Of a stretch of DNA of 64,000 bases, positions 34,315 through 42,591 are shown in pieces (positions within the stretch are counted from its first letter, which is position 1; every line of letters starts with the position of its first letter). The stretch lies in the NCBI RefSeq assembly GCF_900312745.1, contig NZ_OMPD01000009.1, forward strand, positions 558,001 to 622,000. The letters are read 5' to 3'. A program made the translations under genes and the position numbers. The notes beneath the pieces are model-generated. The model was not told the origin of the DNA, did no database searches, and worked only from the letters and a program-made list of their open reading frames with translations. The stretch comes from Aquimarina sp. AU58 (GTDB lineage Bacteria; Bacteroidota; Bacteroidia; Flavobacteriales; Flavobacteriaceae).

Positions 34315-35910
34315 ATGGACTATATAGGTATCATTTCTTTTTTTGGGTTTACACTTCTGGTTGGTATTATTGCCTATTTATCTACATCTAAGACAGATGA
34401 AACATCTTCTGATGGTTACTTTTTGGGAGGAAGAAGTTTAACGGCAGGAGTCATTGCAGGATCTTTATTGCTTACTAACCTATCAACAGAACAGATTGTA
34501 GGTCTAAATGGAGCTGCATTTAAAGAAGGTATATTGGTGATGGCATGGGAGACACTTGCGGCCATTGCTATGGTAATAACGGCGATATTTTTATTACCTC
34601 GGTATCTAAAAGGAGGGATTACCACGGTACCCCAGTTTTTACAACGACGATACGATACAACTACTAAAGCAATAACATCAGGGTTATTTCTTACGGGGTA
34701 TGCTATTATTTTGCTACCAACAGTGTTATATTCTGGTGCATTGGCTATTAATACTATGTTTAATATACCAGAACTTCTGGGAGTATCAGAATCAATAGCA
34801 CTTTGGATTACTGTATGGGGGATAGGAAGTATAGGCTCAATTTATGCAATTTTTGGAGGATTAAAAGCTGTAGCCGTGTCAGATACTATTAATGCTATTG
34901 GATTATTAATAGGAGGAGTGATGATCCCTTTATTTGGATTATGGGATATTGGAAGTGGTAATATTTTAGAAGGAATTAATGTTTTACTTGATTTATATCC
35001 TGATAAATTTAATGCAATAGGAGATAAAAAAGCTTCGGTTCCCTTTACAACCATTTTTACAGGAATGATGCTGGTGCAATTATTTTATTGGGGAACCAAT
35101 CAGGCTATTATTCAAAGAGCTCTTGGAGCCAAAAATTTAAAAGAAGGGCAAAAAGGTTTGTTGTTGGGGTCATTCGTTAAAATTTTAGGGCCAATTATTG
35201 TTGTGTTACCTGGTATTATTGCTTTTCATATGTTTGGAGATACACTCAAAAATCCAGATGAAGCTTATCCGATGTTGGTAAGTAAAGTTTTGCCTGTATC
35301 CTTGGTAGGCTTTTTTGCAGCAGTATTATTTGGTGCTATTTTAAGTTCATTTAATAGTGCTTTGAATAGTTCTGTTACATTATTTGGGATAGATATTTAT
35401 AAAGAATATTTTAATAAAGAAGCAAGTGAAACTACCGTTGTAAAAGCTGGAAAACGGTTTGGGATTATCTTAGCAATAATATCAATGTTTGTGGCACCAC
35501 TTCTTGTGTACGCTTCAGATGGATTATTTGGCTATCTTCAAGAAGCAAATGGTATTTATAGTATTCCAATCTTAACAATAATTGTAGTAGGCTATTTAAC
35601 AAAATATGTTCCAGCAATTGCTGCAAAAATAGGACTCATTTCTGGTTCTATATTGTATATTATTAGCCAGTTTATATTAAAGCCATATGTAATTGGAGAC
35701 GAAAATTATCCGCATTTTTTACATGTAATGGCAGTGCTATTTATTTTAAATGTAATTATTATGTTGTTAATAGGTAAGCTTTATCCAAGGAAAGATGAAT
35801 ACAAGCAAAAATACACCAAACAGGTAAATATCACTCCGCTAAGATATGTAATGCCTATTGGTGTATCGATTTGTATAACAGTGATTGCTATTTATTTATA
35901 TTTCTCATAA
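34315..35910 (+). CDS. Sodium/solute symporter (SSS family, SGLT-like)
   Basis: 531 residues with about 13 to 14 membrane helices. SSS marks include FGFTLLVGIIAYLSTSK, SDGYFLGGRSLTAGVIAGSL at the first helices, AIFGGLKAVAVSD, and the LFGAILSSFNSALNSSVTLF segment. The family imports sugars or other solutes with sodium. Its place downstream of SusC/SusD and GH3 suggests uptake of the released monosaccharide across the inner membrane. It is separated from susD by a terminator, so it may have its own promoter. Confidence 0.9.
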   Translation: MDYIGIISFFGFTLLVGIIAYLSTSKTDETSSDGYFLGGRSLTAGVIAGSLLLTNLSTEQIVGLNGAAFKEGILVMAWETLAAIAMVITAIFLLPRYLKGGITTVPQFLQRRYDTTTKAITSGLFLTGYAIILLPTVLYSGALAINTMFNIPELLGVSESIALWITVWGIGSIGSIYAIFGGLKAVAVSDTINAIGLLIGGVMIPLFGLWDIGSGNILEGINVLLDLYPDKFNAIGDKKASVPFTTIFTGMMLVQLFYWGTNQAIIQRALGAKNLKEGQKGLLLGSFVKILGPIIVVLPGIIAFHMFGDTLKNPDEAYPMLVSKVLPVSLVGFFAAVLFGAILSSFNSALNSSVTLFGIDIYKEYFNKEASETTVVKAGKRFGIILAIISMFVAPLLVYASDGLFGYLQEANGIYSIPILTIIVVGYLTKYVPAIAAKIGLISGSILYIISQFILKPYVIGDENYPHFLHVMAVLFILNVIIMLLIGKLYPRKDEYKQKYTKQVNITPLRYVMPIGVSICITVIAIYLYFS

Positions 35911-35937
35911 AAATGACTTGCTTAATTGTATAAATAA

Positions 35938-35970
35938 AGCCCCGTTACTTCTTATATGTTGTAACAGGGC
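35938..35970. terminator. Terminator hairpin between the SSS gene and a minus-strand small ORF
   Basis: GCCCCGTTAC pairs with GTAACAGGGC with one mismatch. Reading the minus strand, a T-rich stretch (CTTTATTT) follows, so it best fits the end of the small minus-strand ORFs, and may serve both directions. Confidence 0.6.
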
Positions 35971-35979
35971 ACTACTACA

Positions 35980-36138
35980 TCATTTATCAAAAATGCGATG
36001 TCTGTCATTTTTACTTTGTACTCCTTTTACTTCCGCAGGGTATAAAGCTTTGCTCATCGCCGTGATGTAATTAGATAACCATTTTGCTAGTATTTTTGAT
36101 ATTTTTCTTTCTTTATTATTGGTAAGTTGTGTTTTCAT
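35980..36138 (-). CDS. Small basic hypothetical protein (52 residues)
   Basis: ORF from ATG 36138 to TGA 35980. It starts MKTQLTNNKERKISKILAKW and ends in KNDRHRIFDK; rich in Lys and Arg, no membrane helix or signal peptide. It is 23 bp downstream of the next small ORF and just before a terminator hairpin, which argues that it is expressed. The family is not recognised. Confidence 0.45.
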   Translation of the reverse strand: MKTQLTNNKERKISKILAKWLSNYITAMSKALYPAEVKGVQSKNDRHRIFDK

Positions 36139-36161
36139 ATTATTAAATTTTTAACTGTTAT

Positions 36162-36392
36162 TTATGTGCCTGGTAATGATGCATATACAGGCGCGTTAAT
36201 TTTTTTAAAAGAATTTGAATAATTCTCTGTTCGTTTCTTTGCTGTATAGCTCATGTCGAGACAATACCTATCGAGGTTACTCCCGCTGGTTGGTTTGAGG
36301 CGAAGAGTAATACTCATAGTTCTTGGTTGTACAATGAACTTTTTTGTTTCTGTGGTTTTACGCAAAAACCATTGTGATTCATCATTTTTCAT
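36162..36392 (-). CDS. Small hypothetical protein (76 residues)
   Basis: ORF from ATG 36392 to TAA 36162, with one Cys and a basic, Ser/Thr-rich composition (KTTETKKFIV, SNLDRYCLDMSYTAKK). No domain recognised. Together with the 52-residue ORF it forms a two-gene unit ending in a terminator. Upstream, at about 36420-36450, a GATAAG/CTTATC hairpin with T-runs on the plus strand is seen. The unit could also be non-coding; codon evidence is limited by length. Confidence 0.4.
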   Translation of the reverse strand: MKNDESQWFLRKTTETKKFIVQPRTMSITLRLKPTSGSNLDRYCLDMSYTAKKRTENYSNSFKKINAPVYASLPGT

Positions 36393-36595
36393 GATTATTG
36401 TTTTTAAAGATTAATAGAGCCGATAAGGTTATCTTATCAGTTTTTGCTTTTTTATACTGTATGTTAATTATGGTATGGGGTGATCCATAAATTGATGGTA
36501 ATTAGATGCTTGAGGAATACCGTATTCCTTGTGATGTTTTACCAGAATATCCTTCAAAAATTTCTATATTGCTTATTCAATCAGAACTATAAAAG

Positions 36596-37462
36596 ATGGA
36601 TAGTGTATCGACAATTATTTTAGCTTTATCTCTTATTATTATAATGTTAGGAATGGGATTATCGCTAGTTGTTGATGATTTTAGAAGAATATTTATATAT
36701 CCTAAAGCAATACTGTTAGGATTGACCAATCAAATACTAATACTACCAGTGTTAGGATTTGCATTGGCATCATTATTTCCTATTCAACCCGAGATCGCAA
36801 TCGGAATTATGATTTTAACTGCATGTCCAGGAGGACCAACGTCTAATTTGATATCTCATTTGGCAAAAGGAGATATAGCATTATCTGTTACCCTTACTGC
36901 ATTAAGTAGCTTTATTACTATTTTAACTATACCTTTTATTATAAATTTTGCACTTCTTCATTTTTTGGAAGAGGGACAAATGATTAAATTGAATGTAGTA
37001 ACAACTATTGTTCAGATATTGGTAATTACCATTATTCCTGTAGGTATTGGTATGTTAATTAGAAAATATAATGAACGATTTGCTTTAAAAATGGCTAAAC
37101 CTGTTCGACGAGCTTCTGGTATTGTACTAATGCTTGTAATTGTAGGTATCACAATTAAAGAAAAAGATAATATGGTGTCTTACTTTCAGCAAGCAGGAAT
37201 AGTTGCCTTATGTTTAAATGTTATTACAATGATTGTGGGATATTATTCTGCTAAATTATTTAGTATTAAAGATAAAAGAGCTATTTCAATCGCAATAGAG
37301 TCGGGAATCCAAAATGGAACTCTAGCAATAACTATTGCTGTTGTTTTACTTAAAAATACTTCGTTTGCAGTTGCTCCGGCAGTGTATAGCTTATTAATGT
37401 TTTTTACAGGAGGTATTGCTGTTTATTTGGGTATTAAGAAAAGTAATACCCAGAAAAATTAG
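36596..37462 (+). CDS. BASS-family (bile acid:sodium symporter-like) transporter
   Basis: 288 residues, about nine to ten membrane helices. The family signature is visible: GMGLSLVVDDFRRIFIYPKA, then GIMILTACPGGPTSNLISHLAKGD with the conserved substrate-side motif, and AIESGIQNGTLAITIA near the end. Members move organic anions with sodium; the real substrate is unknown. It stands alone: small minus-strand ORFs upstream and a hairpin-rich gap of about 980 bp downstream. Confidence 0.88.
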   Translation: MDSVSTIILALSLIIIMLGMGLSLVVDDFRRIFIYPKAILLGLTNQILILPVLGFALASLFPIQPEIAIGIMILTACPGGPTSNLISHLAKGDIALSVTLTALSSFITILTIPFIINFALLHFLEEGQMIKLNVVTTIVQILVITIIPVGIGMLIRKYNERFALKMAKPVRRASGIVLMLVIVGITIKEKDNMVSYFQQAGIVALCLNVITMIVGYYSAKLFSIKDKRAISIAIESGIQNGTLAITIAVVLLKNTSFAVAPAVYSLLMFFTGGIAVYLGIKKSNTQKN

Positions 37463-37470
37463 TAGTACCG

Positions 37471-37513
37471 ATCCCGCAGTGCGGGATATACATCCAAGAG
37501 ACAGTCGGATGTA
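37471..37513. repeat. Double hairpin repeat after the BASS gene
   Basis: ATCCCGCA (37471-37478) pairs with TGCGGGAT (37480-37487), then TACATCC (37489-37495) pairs with GGATGTA (37507-37513). A third, GGTTCT/AGAACC, follows near 37550. GC-rich words like these are common in flavobacterial intergenic DNA. Confidence 0.5.
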
Positions 37514-37610
37514 CTAGCAATTGTGCTACAGTACATACTATATTATATTGGTTCTGGTATTAGAACCTTATATATTAGTTTTTTCAATATGTCAATGAAC
37601 CTTATCAACA

Positions 37611-37641
37611 AAAAAAGACGCCTTATTAGGGCGTCTTTTTT
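37611..37641. terminator. Strong bidirectional terminator
   Basis: AAAAAAGACGCC pairs with GGCGTCTTTTTT, loop TTATTAG. It serves transcripts from the BASS side and from the minus-strand tiny ORF upstream of it on the other strand. Confidence 0.8.
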
Positions 37642-37662
37642 ATATCTTGATCTGTTTATAAG

Positions 37663-37782
37663 TTATACTCTTATAATTATCTTTTGTATATAATAGACAC
37701 CTTTTATGTTCACTCCAGAACAATACCTCGATTGTTTAATAAAAAAACGAGTTAGTATATGTTGTAAGTTACTTGGTGTCAT
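37663..37782 (-). CDS. Candidate tiny ORF (39 residues) before a terminator
   Basis: ATG 37782 to TAA 37663. The product starts MTPSNLQHILTRFFIKQSRY and is basic, with one Cys. It is directly followed on the minus strand by the terminator at 37611-37641. It may be a peptide or a short non-coding transcript. No family is recognised. Confidence 0.25.
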   Translation of the reverse strand: MTPSNLQHILTRFFIKQSRYCSGVNIKGVYYIQKIIIRV

Positions 37783-38188
37783 TTTTTAATTTTTTAGTTA
37801 AATATGTGCTATTGATAATAATTTAGGTTGATAATTGTTTCGATGCAAAGATCAAAACATTTTTTAAAAAAGCAAATATTTTTTCAAGTTATTTTATTGA
37901 AAATCAATTAGTTATAATCATTTTAAGATATAGAAATCCCTGTCCGTTTTTCAACAGATTTTGGATATTCTTGCAATTGTCTGTCTCCCTGTTGCTTACT
38001 TTCCAAATGGTATTTTTTATGTGCTAATTAATTTTTATTCATATGTCTAATTTTTTTTACTGAATTTATTGGGATTACTTAATTTATTAGATTAAAATGT
38101 ATTATTTCTTTATCAGGTTTCTCTCTTTAAGGGAATCATTCCGACTAGATTTTCTGTATTTGCTTCATTTTACTTCAAAAAGGCTCAA

Positions 38189-38218
38189 TAAAAAAAGCGT
38201 CCAATTTCTTGGACGCTT
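38189..38218 (-). terminator. Minus-strand intrinsic terminator
   Basis: On the minus strand AAGCGTCCAA, loop GAAA and TTGGACGCTT are followed by a run of T. It lies about 230 bp downstream of the amidohydrolase stop and right after a tiny ORF. Confidence 0.8.
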
Positions 38219-38259
38219 GAGTTATATTTAGTTTTTGTTTTAAATCACTTCAAAAAAAA

Positions 38260-38370
38260 TCAAAAATAGCTATATAGCATCCTATTTTGTGGGGATAATG
38301 TATGTACCCAACGAGATTCACATTGTTTATACAATGTTTTAGGATTAATATGTAGTCTATTGTTTCTCAT
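38260..38370 (-). CDS. Candidate tiny ORF (36 residues) before a terminator
   Basis: ATG 38370 to TGA 38260, product starting MRNNRLHINPKTLYKQCESR and ending in MLYSYF. It lies between the amidohydrolase stop and a strong terminator on the same strand. Could instead be a 3' untranslated region. Family not recognised. Apart from this, 37463-38444 holds hairpins, another tiny ORF and AT-rich DNA only. Confidence 0.25.
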   Translation of the reverse strand: MRNNRLHINPKTLYKQCESRWVHTLSPQNRMLYSYF

Positions 38371-38444
38371 TTTGTTATGCAAATATTAATAGTTTCTCTG
38401 CTGTTTTCCAAATATTTATTGAAATTAACTCTATTTTCACATAC

Positions 38445-41400
38445 CTATTTCCTAATTCCGGGTAATCCATTAGGTTTTTTGGTTTGCCAATGAAAAGTTT
38501 CTGCTTTTTGTTTTTTGGGCCATACTTCATCCAATGTATTTGCATTATACACTCTTCCATTTTTGATTACATGAGTTAATGTATTTGTGTTTCTGATATT
38601 TTCTAATGGTTTTTTTGATAAAATTAAAATATCGGCTAGTTTCCCGGCTTCAATGCTTCCCAAATCATGATCTAATCCCAATGCTTCAGCACCAAGTGTT
38701 GTAGCAACTCTAAGCGCATCATGATTTTTCATTCCGCCACTGCCCACAGACCATAATTCCCAATGAAACCCGAGTCCTTGTAATTGTCCATGACTTCCTA
38801 TTCCGGCCAAACCACCTGCTTCTACCAGTTCTTTCATAAACGCTGCATGTTTTTTAAATACATGTTCCTCTTCCATAAACCAACCTGGCCTTCTTCTGGA
38901 TTTTTGTGCTAATTCTTCATAAGGTGTGAAATATTGAATTTTTTGATCGCTCCAAACATTCTCACGTGAGTAATAATAATTTTCTGCCCAAGGCCCACCA
39001 TAGGATACTAATAAAGTAGGTGTCACTGCCATTTTTGAATCTGCTACGGTTTTTACAACATCTTTATAGATAGGGTAAATAGGTAAGGAATGTTCATGAC
39101 CGGGATAGCCGTCTAAGAGCTGGGTCATATTTAGTTTAAAATCTAATCCTCCTTCAGTAGTAGGCATTAGTTTTAATTCTTTTGCAGCCATCATGATCCA
39201 TTGTCGGTGTTTACGATTACCCACCAAATACATTTTGATACTCTTGGTATTGTAATACTCGCTATACTGTTTTAATACATCTTTGGCATGATCCAGGCTT
39301 TCGATTTGATATTTCCAAAACCCAACTCCCGGACCAGTACTGTATACACGTGGACCGTGAATCATACCAGATTCTACCATATCACTATAAGTAAGCACAT
39401 CTGTTGTAGCAGTTTGTGGATCCCTGGTAGTGGTAACACCATAGGCCAGATTCGCAGAATACATCCATACCTGGTTTTTATGTACGCCCCAATTAGGCCA
39501 CATATGAGCATGGGTATCAACGAATCCAGGAACTAATGTTTTACCAGAAACGTCAATGATTTGAGTACCCGCAGGAATCGTTAAGCTTCCCGAAATACCA
39601 ATAGCTTTAATTCTATTGTTCTCTATAAGAATATCTCCTTTTTTGATAACATCGTATCCTTTCATAGTAACAATATGACCACCTTGTAATAATAAAGTTC
39701 CTTTAGGAATATCCTTTTTATAATTTACTCTAATTTTAAATTTTTCAGCTTCAAATTTTGGATCTTTCTTTTTTTCTTCATCTTCTTTCGTATCTGTTTT
39801 TGTAGTATCAGATTTTTTCTGTGTTTCCTTAAGTTCTTCTTCTTTTTTCTTGGCTGTAGTTAAGCTATCGATAAACTTTTTTCCTGCTTCTAGATCATAC
39901 CTGAAATGACTTGCTCCCAGGGACCAATGTACTTTTTTACTATTCGAGGACCAGGTAGGAAATTCACCACCCATAACTGTTAATTTCATAGCCGGAAATG
40001 CAGCTCCGCTAACTTTGGCGACAGAAACCGAAGGCGTTTTACCATATCGAGGAATAATTACCGTATAAATATCATTATTAATTAAAGCGAGTGCAGTTTT
40101 TCCATCTGGAGAGATTTGTATTTCTGAAGGTTTGGAAGCCTTACTTTTATCACGCCACCCTTCTTCTGCTGATGGCAACGCACTAGAAATATAACTATCA
40201 ATATTATTTTCATGATGATCTTTACCAAAAATATCCTGAGAACCATGAGTAGTGATTCCGGTTAATTTTAGGTGCTCTTTTTCATCAGATCCATCCCAAC
40301 GAATAGAAATTAACCCTTTTTCATTACTACTTAAATAAATACGATTATCTATTTTGGTAAAATGAGGGTTTTGTCTTCCTTTTGTTTTATCAATCATATT
40401 GATAACACCTCCATTAGCATGTATCCATACTAAATCTTCCTGAGTTCGATTTGAAAATGGGTTAATTGCATCATCATACGTTTGAGCTACTCCTCGATGA
40501 AATGCAATTCTATTCGAAGAATAAGACCATGAAGGTTTTGTATAGATACCAGGTTGTTTGGTTAATTGTATAGCCGCAGAACGACCATCAGGACTTACTT
40601 TAAATAAATGACCACCTCCTTGTTTCCAGGTAGTAAATACGATATGCTTTCCATCGGGAGACCAGGTAGGTTGTGCTTCTGTAAAATTATTTGTAGTTAA
40701 ACGTCTGGGAGTACCATTAGGTAAACTCATTACATATAACCGATTCAATGCAGTAAATGCCAGTTTCGAACCATCTGGTGAGGGCTTGGCGTCACGAATC
40801 TGGGTTGCCCATACATTTTCTGTATCTTTTATAGGGTATTTGAAAGCTAGTTTTGGCCCTAAATCAAGTTTCGCATCAACCTGAAAAGGAATTTCTTTAG
40901 CAGTATTGTTTTCTACAGAAACAGCATATATTTTTCCGCCATACGAAACAATCAGGTTCTTATTGTCAGGAGTAAATGACATCGCCGGAAGTACTCCCAG
41001 AGGAGCAATCGATTCTTGCTCATCTCGTTGAACCGGGTATGCCAACCATCGTTCTTTTCCGGTTTTTAAGTTTCGTAATACAAGGCCGGTTTCATCTTCA
41101 AAACGAGTACCATACACCAGCCAGTTACCATCATTAGATAAAGTAGGAGTAAAAGCAGAACCATATCGAGAAGTTATTACTGCCATATCACCATCTTCCA
41201 TGTCATAAGTCCCTATTTGATATTGTGGTAATTGAGCATTGTAGTTCCATGAACCTTTTCGCTGAGAGAAGTATAACAATTTACCATCGGCACTAAAAGC
41301 AGGATCAATAGCTTTAATATCTTTAGGTTTTTCAAACAATTGACCACCAGAACCACCTTCTTTATGATAAATATGTAGTTTAATATTTCTACGTCCTTTA

Positions 41401-41870
41401 CCTCCTACAATATATTGACCATCGGTAGTCCATTCTGCAGAAAAGAAATTGTGTTTTTCTTCTTTAGTAATCTGTTTATCCTCTTTGGTAGCAAGATCCA
41501 GAGTCCAGATATTATCAGAACCACTTTTATCTGAGATAAAAACCAGGGATTTGCCATCAGGACTATATCTGGGGTGTACATCATACGCCATACCACTAGT
41601 AATTTGCGTTGCTTTACCACCGCTAATCGGAATAGAATAAATATCACCCATAAGATCAAAAACAATAGTTTTTCCATCCGGACTTACATCTAGCGAAATC
41701 CAGGTTCCCTGATCGGTTGTAAAGGATATTGTACGTTCAGGCTCTAAGGGAAGCTCCTTAGTCGCTTTTTTGATTGAATCTTTTTCCTTTTTAGCATTTT
41801 GAGAAAATGTAGTGAGCGTACATAAAAATAAAAATAGGGAGGTAACCCTTAGAGTGATGTGTGATTTCAT
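38445..41870 (-). CDS. Beta-propeller amidohydrolase (TolB-like repeats plus metal-dependent hydrolase)
   Basis: 1141 residues with a signal peptide (ending near FSQNA). Residues about 45-640 have many TolB/WD40-like repeats (SPDGKTIVFD, SADGKLLYFSQ, SPDGSKLAFTAL, SPDGKHIVFTTW). A charged linker rich in Lys, Glu and Asp (about 675-720) follows. The C-terminal part is an amidohydrolase: VPGFVDTHAHMW (metal-binding HxH near residue 787), ATTLGAEALGLDHDLGSIEAGKLADILIL. Such fusions are common in Bacteroidetes; substrates are probably peptides or imides but unproven. The metal Lys/His set was not checked in full. Confidence 0.88.
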   Translation of the reverse strand: MKSHITLRVTSLFLFLCTLTTFSQNAKKEKDSIKKATKELPLEPERTISFTTDQGTWISLDVSPDGKTIVFDLMGDIYSIPISGGKATQITSGMAYDVHPRYSPDGKSLVFISDKSGSDNIWTLDLATKEDKQITKEEKHNFFSAEWTTDGQYIVGGKGRRNIKLHIYHKEGGSGGQLFEKPKDIKAIDPAFSADGKLLYFSQRKGSWNYNAQLPQYQIGTYDMEDGDMAVITSRYGSAFTPTLSNDGNWLVYGTRFEDETGLVLRNLKTGKERWLAYPVQRDEQESIAPLGVLPAMSFTPDNKNLIVSYGGKIYAVSVENNTAKEIPFQVDAKLDLGPKLAFKYPIKDTENVWATQIRDAKPSPDGSKLAFTALNRLYVMSLPNGTPRRLTTNNFTEAQPTWSPDGKHIVFTTWKQGGGHLFKVSPDGRSAAIQLTKQPGIYTKPSWSYSSNRIAFHRGVAQTYDDAINPFSNRTQEDLVWIHANGGVINMIDKTKGRQNPHFTKIDNRIYLSSNEKGLISIRWDGSDEKEHLKLTGITTHGSQDIFGKDHHENNIDSYISSALPSAEEGWRDKSKASKPSEIQISPDGKTALALINNDIYTVIIPRYGKTPSVSVAKVSGAAFPAMKLTVMGGEFPTWSSNSKKVHWSLGASHFRYDLEAGKKFIDSLTTAKKKEEELKETQKKSDTTKTDTKEDEEKKKDPKFEAEKFKIRVNYKKDIPKGTLLLQGGHIVTMKGYDVIKKGDILIENNRIKAIGISGSLTIPAGTQIIDVSGKTLVPGFVDTHAHMWPNWGVHKNQVWMYSANLAYGVTTTRDPQTATTDVLTYSDMVESGMIHGPRVYSTGPGVGFWKYQIESLDHAKDVLKQYSEYYNTKSIKMYLVGNRKHRQWIMMAAKELKLMPTTEGGLDFKLNMTQLLDGYPGHEHSLPIYPIYKDVVKTVADSKMAVTPTLLVSYGGPWAENYYYSRENVWSDQKIQYFTPYEELAQKSRRRPGWFMEEEHVFKKHAAFMKELVEAGGLAGIGSHGQLQGLGFHWELWSVGSGGMKNHDALRVATTLGAEALGLDHDLGSIEAGKLADILILSKKPLENIRNTNTLTHVIKNGRVYNANTLDEVWPKKQKAETFHWQTKKPNGLPGIRK

Positions 41871-42032
41871 TGATTGTGAATGTTGAATTATTTTGAAAAG
41901 TAAATATAAACAATAAATTAATGGACTCTATTCTTGTTCAAGATCCTAAATACTAAAGTTTTGTGAAATGTATCACCTTTTAAGCTCTCTAAAAGTAAAT
42001 TAAAAAAGATCACCTTTTATGAAGGTACTAAA

Positions 42033-42120
42033 CTGATATATGTCAAAAAAATAGTTGATAAATATCAGGAGTTAGGTTGATTAATTCGAGAATTTGAATG
42101 ATGATAAGAAAGTATTTTTG
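42033..42120 (+). promoter_or_regulatory. Tandem FNR/CRP-type boxes with a spaced TAnnTTTG element
   Basis: CTGATATATGTCAA (42033-42046) and TTGATAAATATCAG (42055-42068) match TTGATN4ATCAA with two and one mismatches; centres are 22 bp apart. TATTTTTG at 42113-42120 begins 51.5 bp after the second centre. The same layout occurs before both alpha-carbonic anhydrases. Downstream lie a 32-codon ORF and a hairpin, and 470 bp further the large protease gene. Confidence 0.6.
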
Positions 42121-42152
42121 AATCATTATTAACCACAAATCTACACAAGCTT

Positions 42153-42251
42153 ATGAGAACCAGGGAAATACTCTTATCTCCAACTTTATACACTATCATT
42201 CATTACAATTTTACATTTCTAAATGTAGAAAAAGAAGAAACTACACTATAG
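42153..42251 (+). other. Small transcript candidate with a 32-codon ORF
   Basis: An ATG at 42153 opens a 32-residue frame (MRTREILLSPTLYTIIHYNF start) just after the predicted FNR-type promoter, ending at 42251 ahead of a hairpin. No ribosome site is obvious, so a small RNA or the leader of the protease gene are equal options. Confidence 0.3.
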
Positions 42252-42286
42252 CTTTATAAAAAAATGAATTCAGTTTAATAAAAATG

Positions 42287-42327
42287 ATAAACCACCTTCA
42301 GGATGGATGTAGTCTGTGGTGGTTTAT
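42287..42327 (+). terminator. Hairpin in the gap before the large protease gene
   Basis: ATAAACCACC (42287-42296) pairs with GGTGGTTTAT (42318-42327) over a 21-nt loop. No long T-run. Might end a short transcript starting near 42127. Further hairpins at 42503-42518 (ATGTCT/AGACAT) and 42521-42543 (AAGATTTTT/AAAAATCTT) precede the protease start, after a 28-codon ORF at 42447. Confidence 0.45.
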
Positions 42328-42591
42328 AATCTATTGATAGTAAAAGCTTTATTTAAATAAAAAAATAATGAACTAGGGGGTGATTATAATTAATACGTCA
42401 TAATAAATAGACACAACTATTTTAATTAGTAACCAAATTAAAACTTATGAATACTCAAAAAACCAGAAGTAACAAAACGAAAATTATGATTCCCCGAACT
42501 CAATGTCTTTTTAGACATAAAAGATTTTTCTGATAAAAATCTTAAGCTAATTTTTCTATACACACAATCTTAATTAATTAAAACTCAACTC

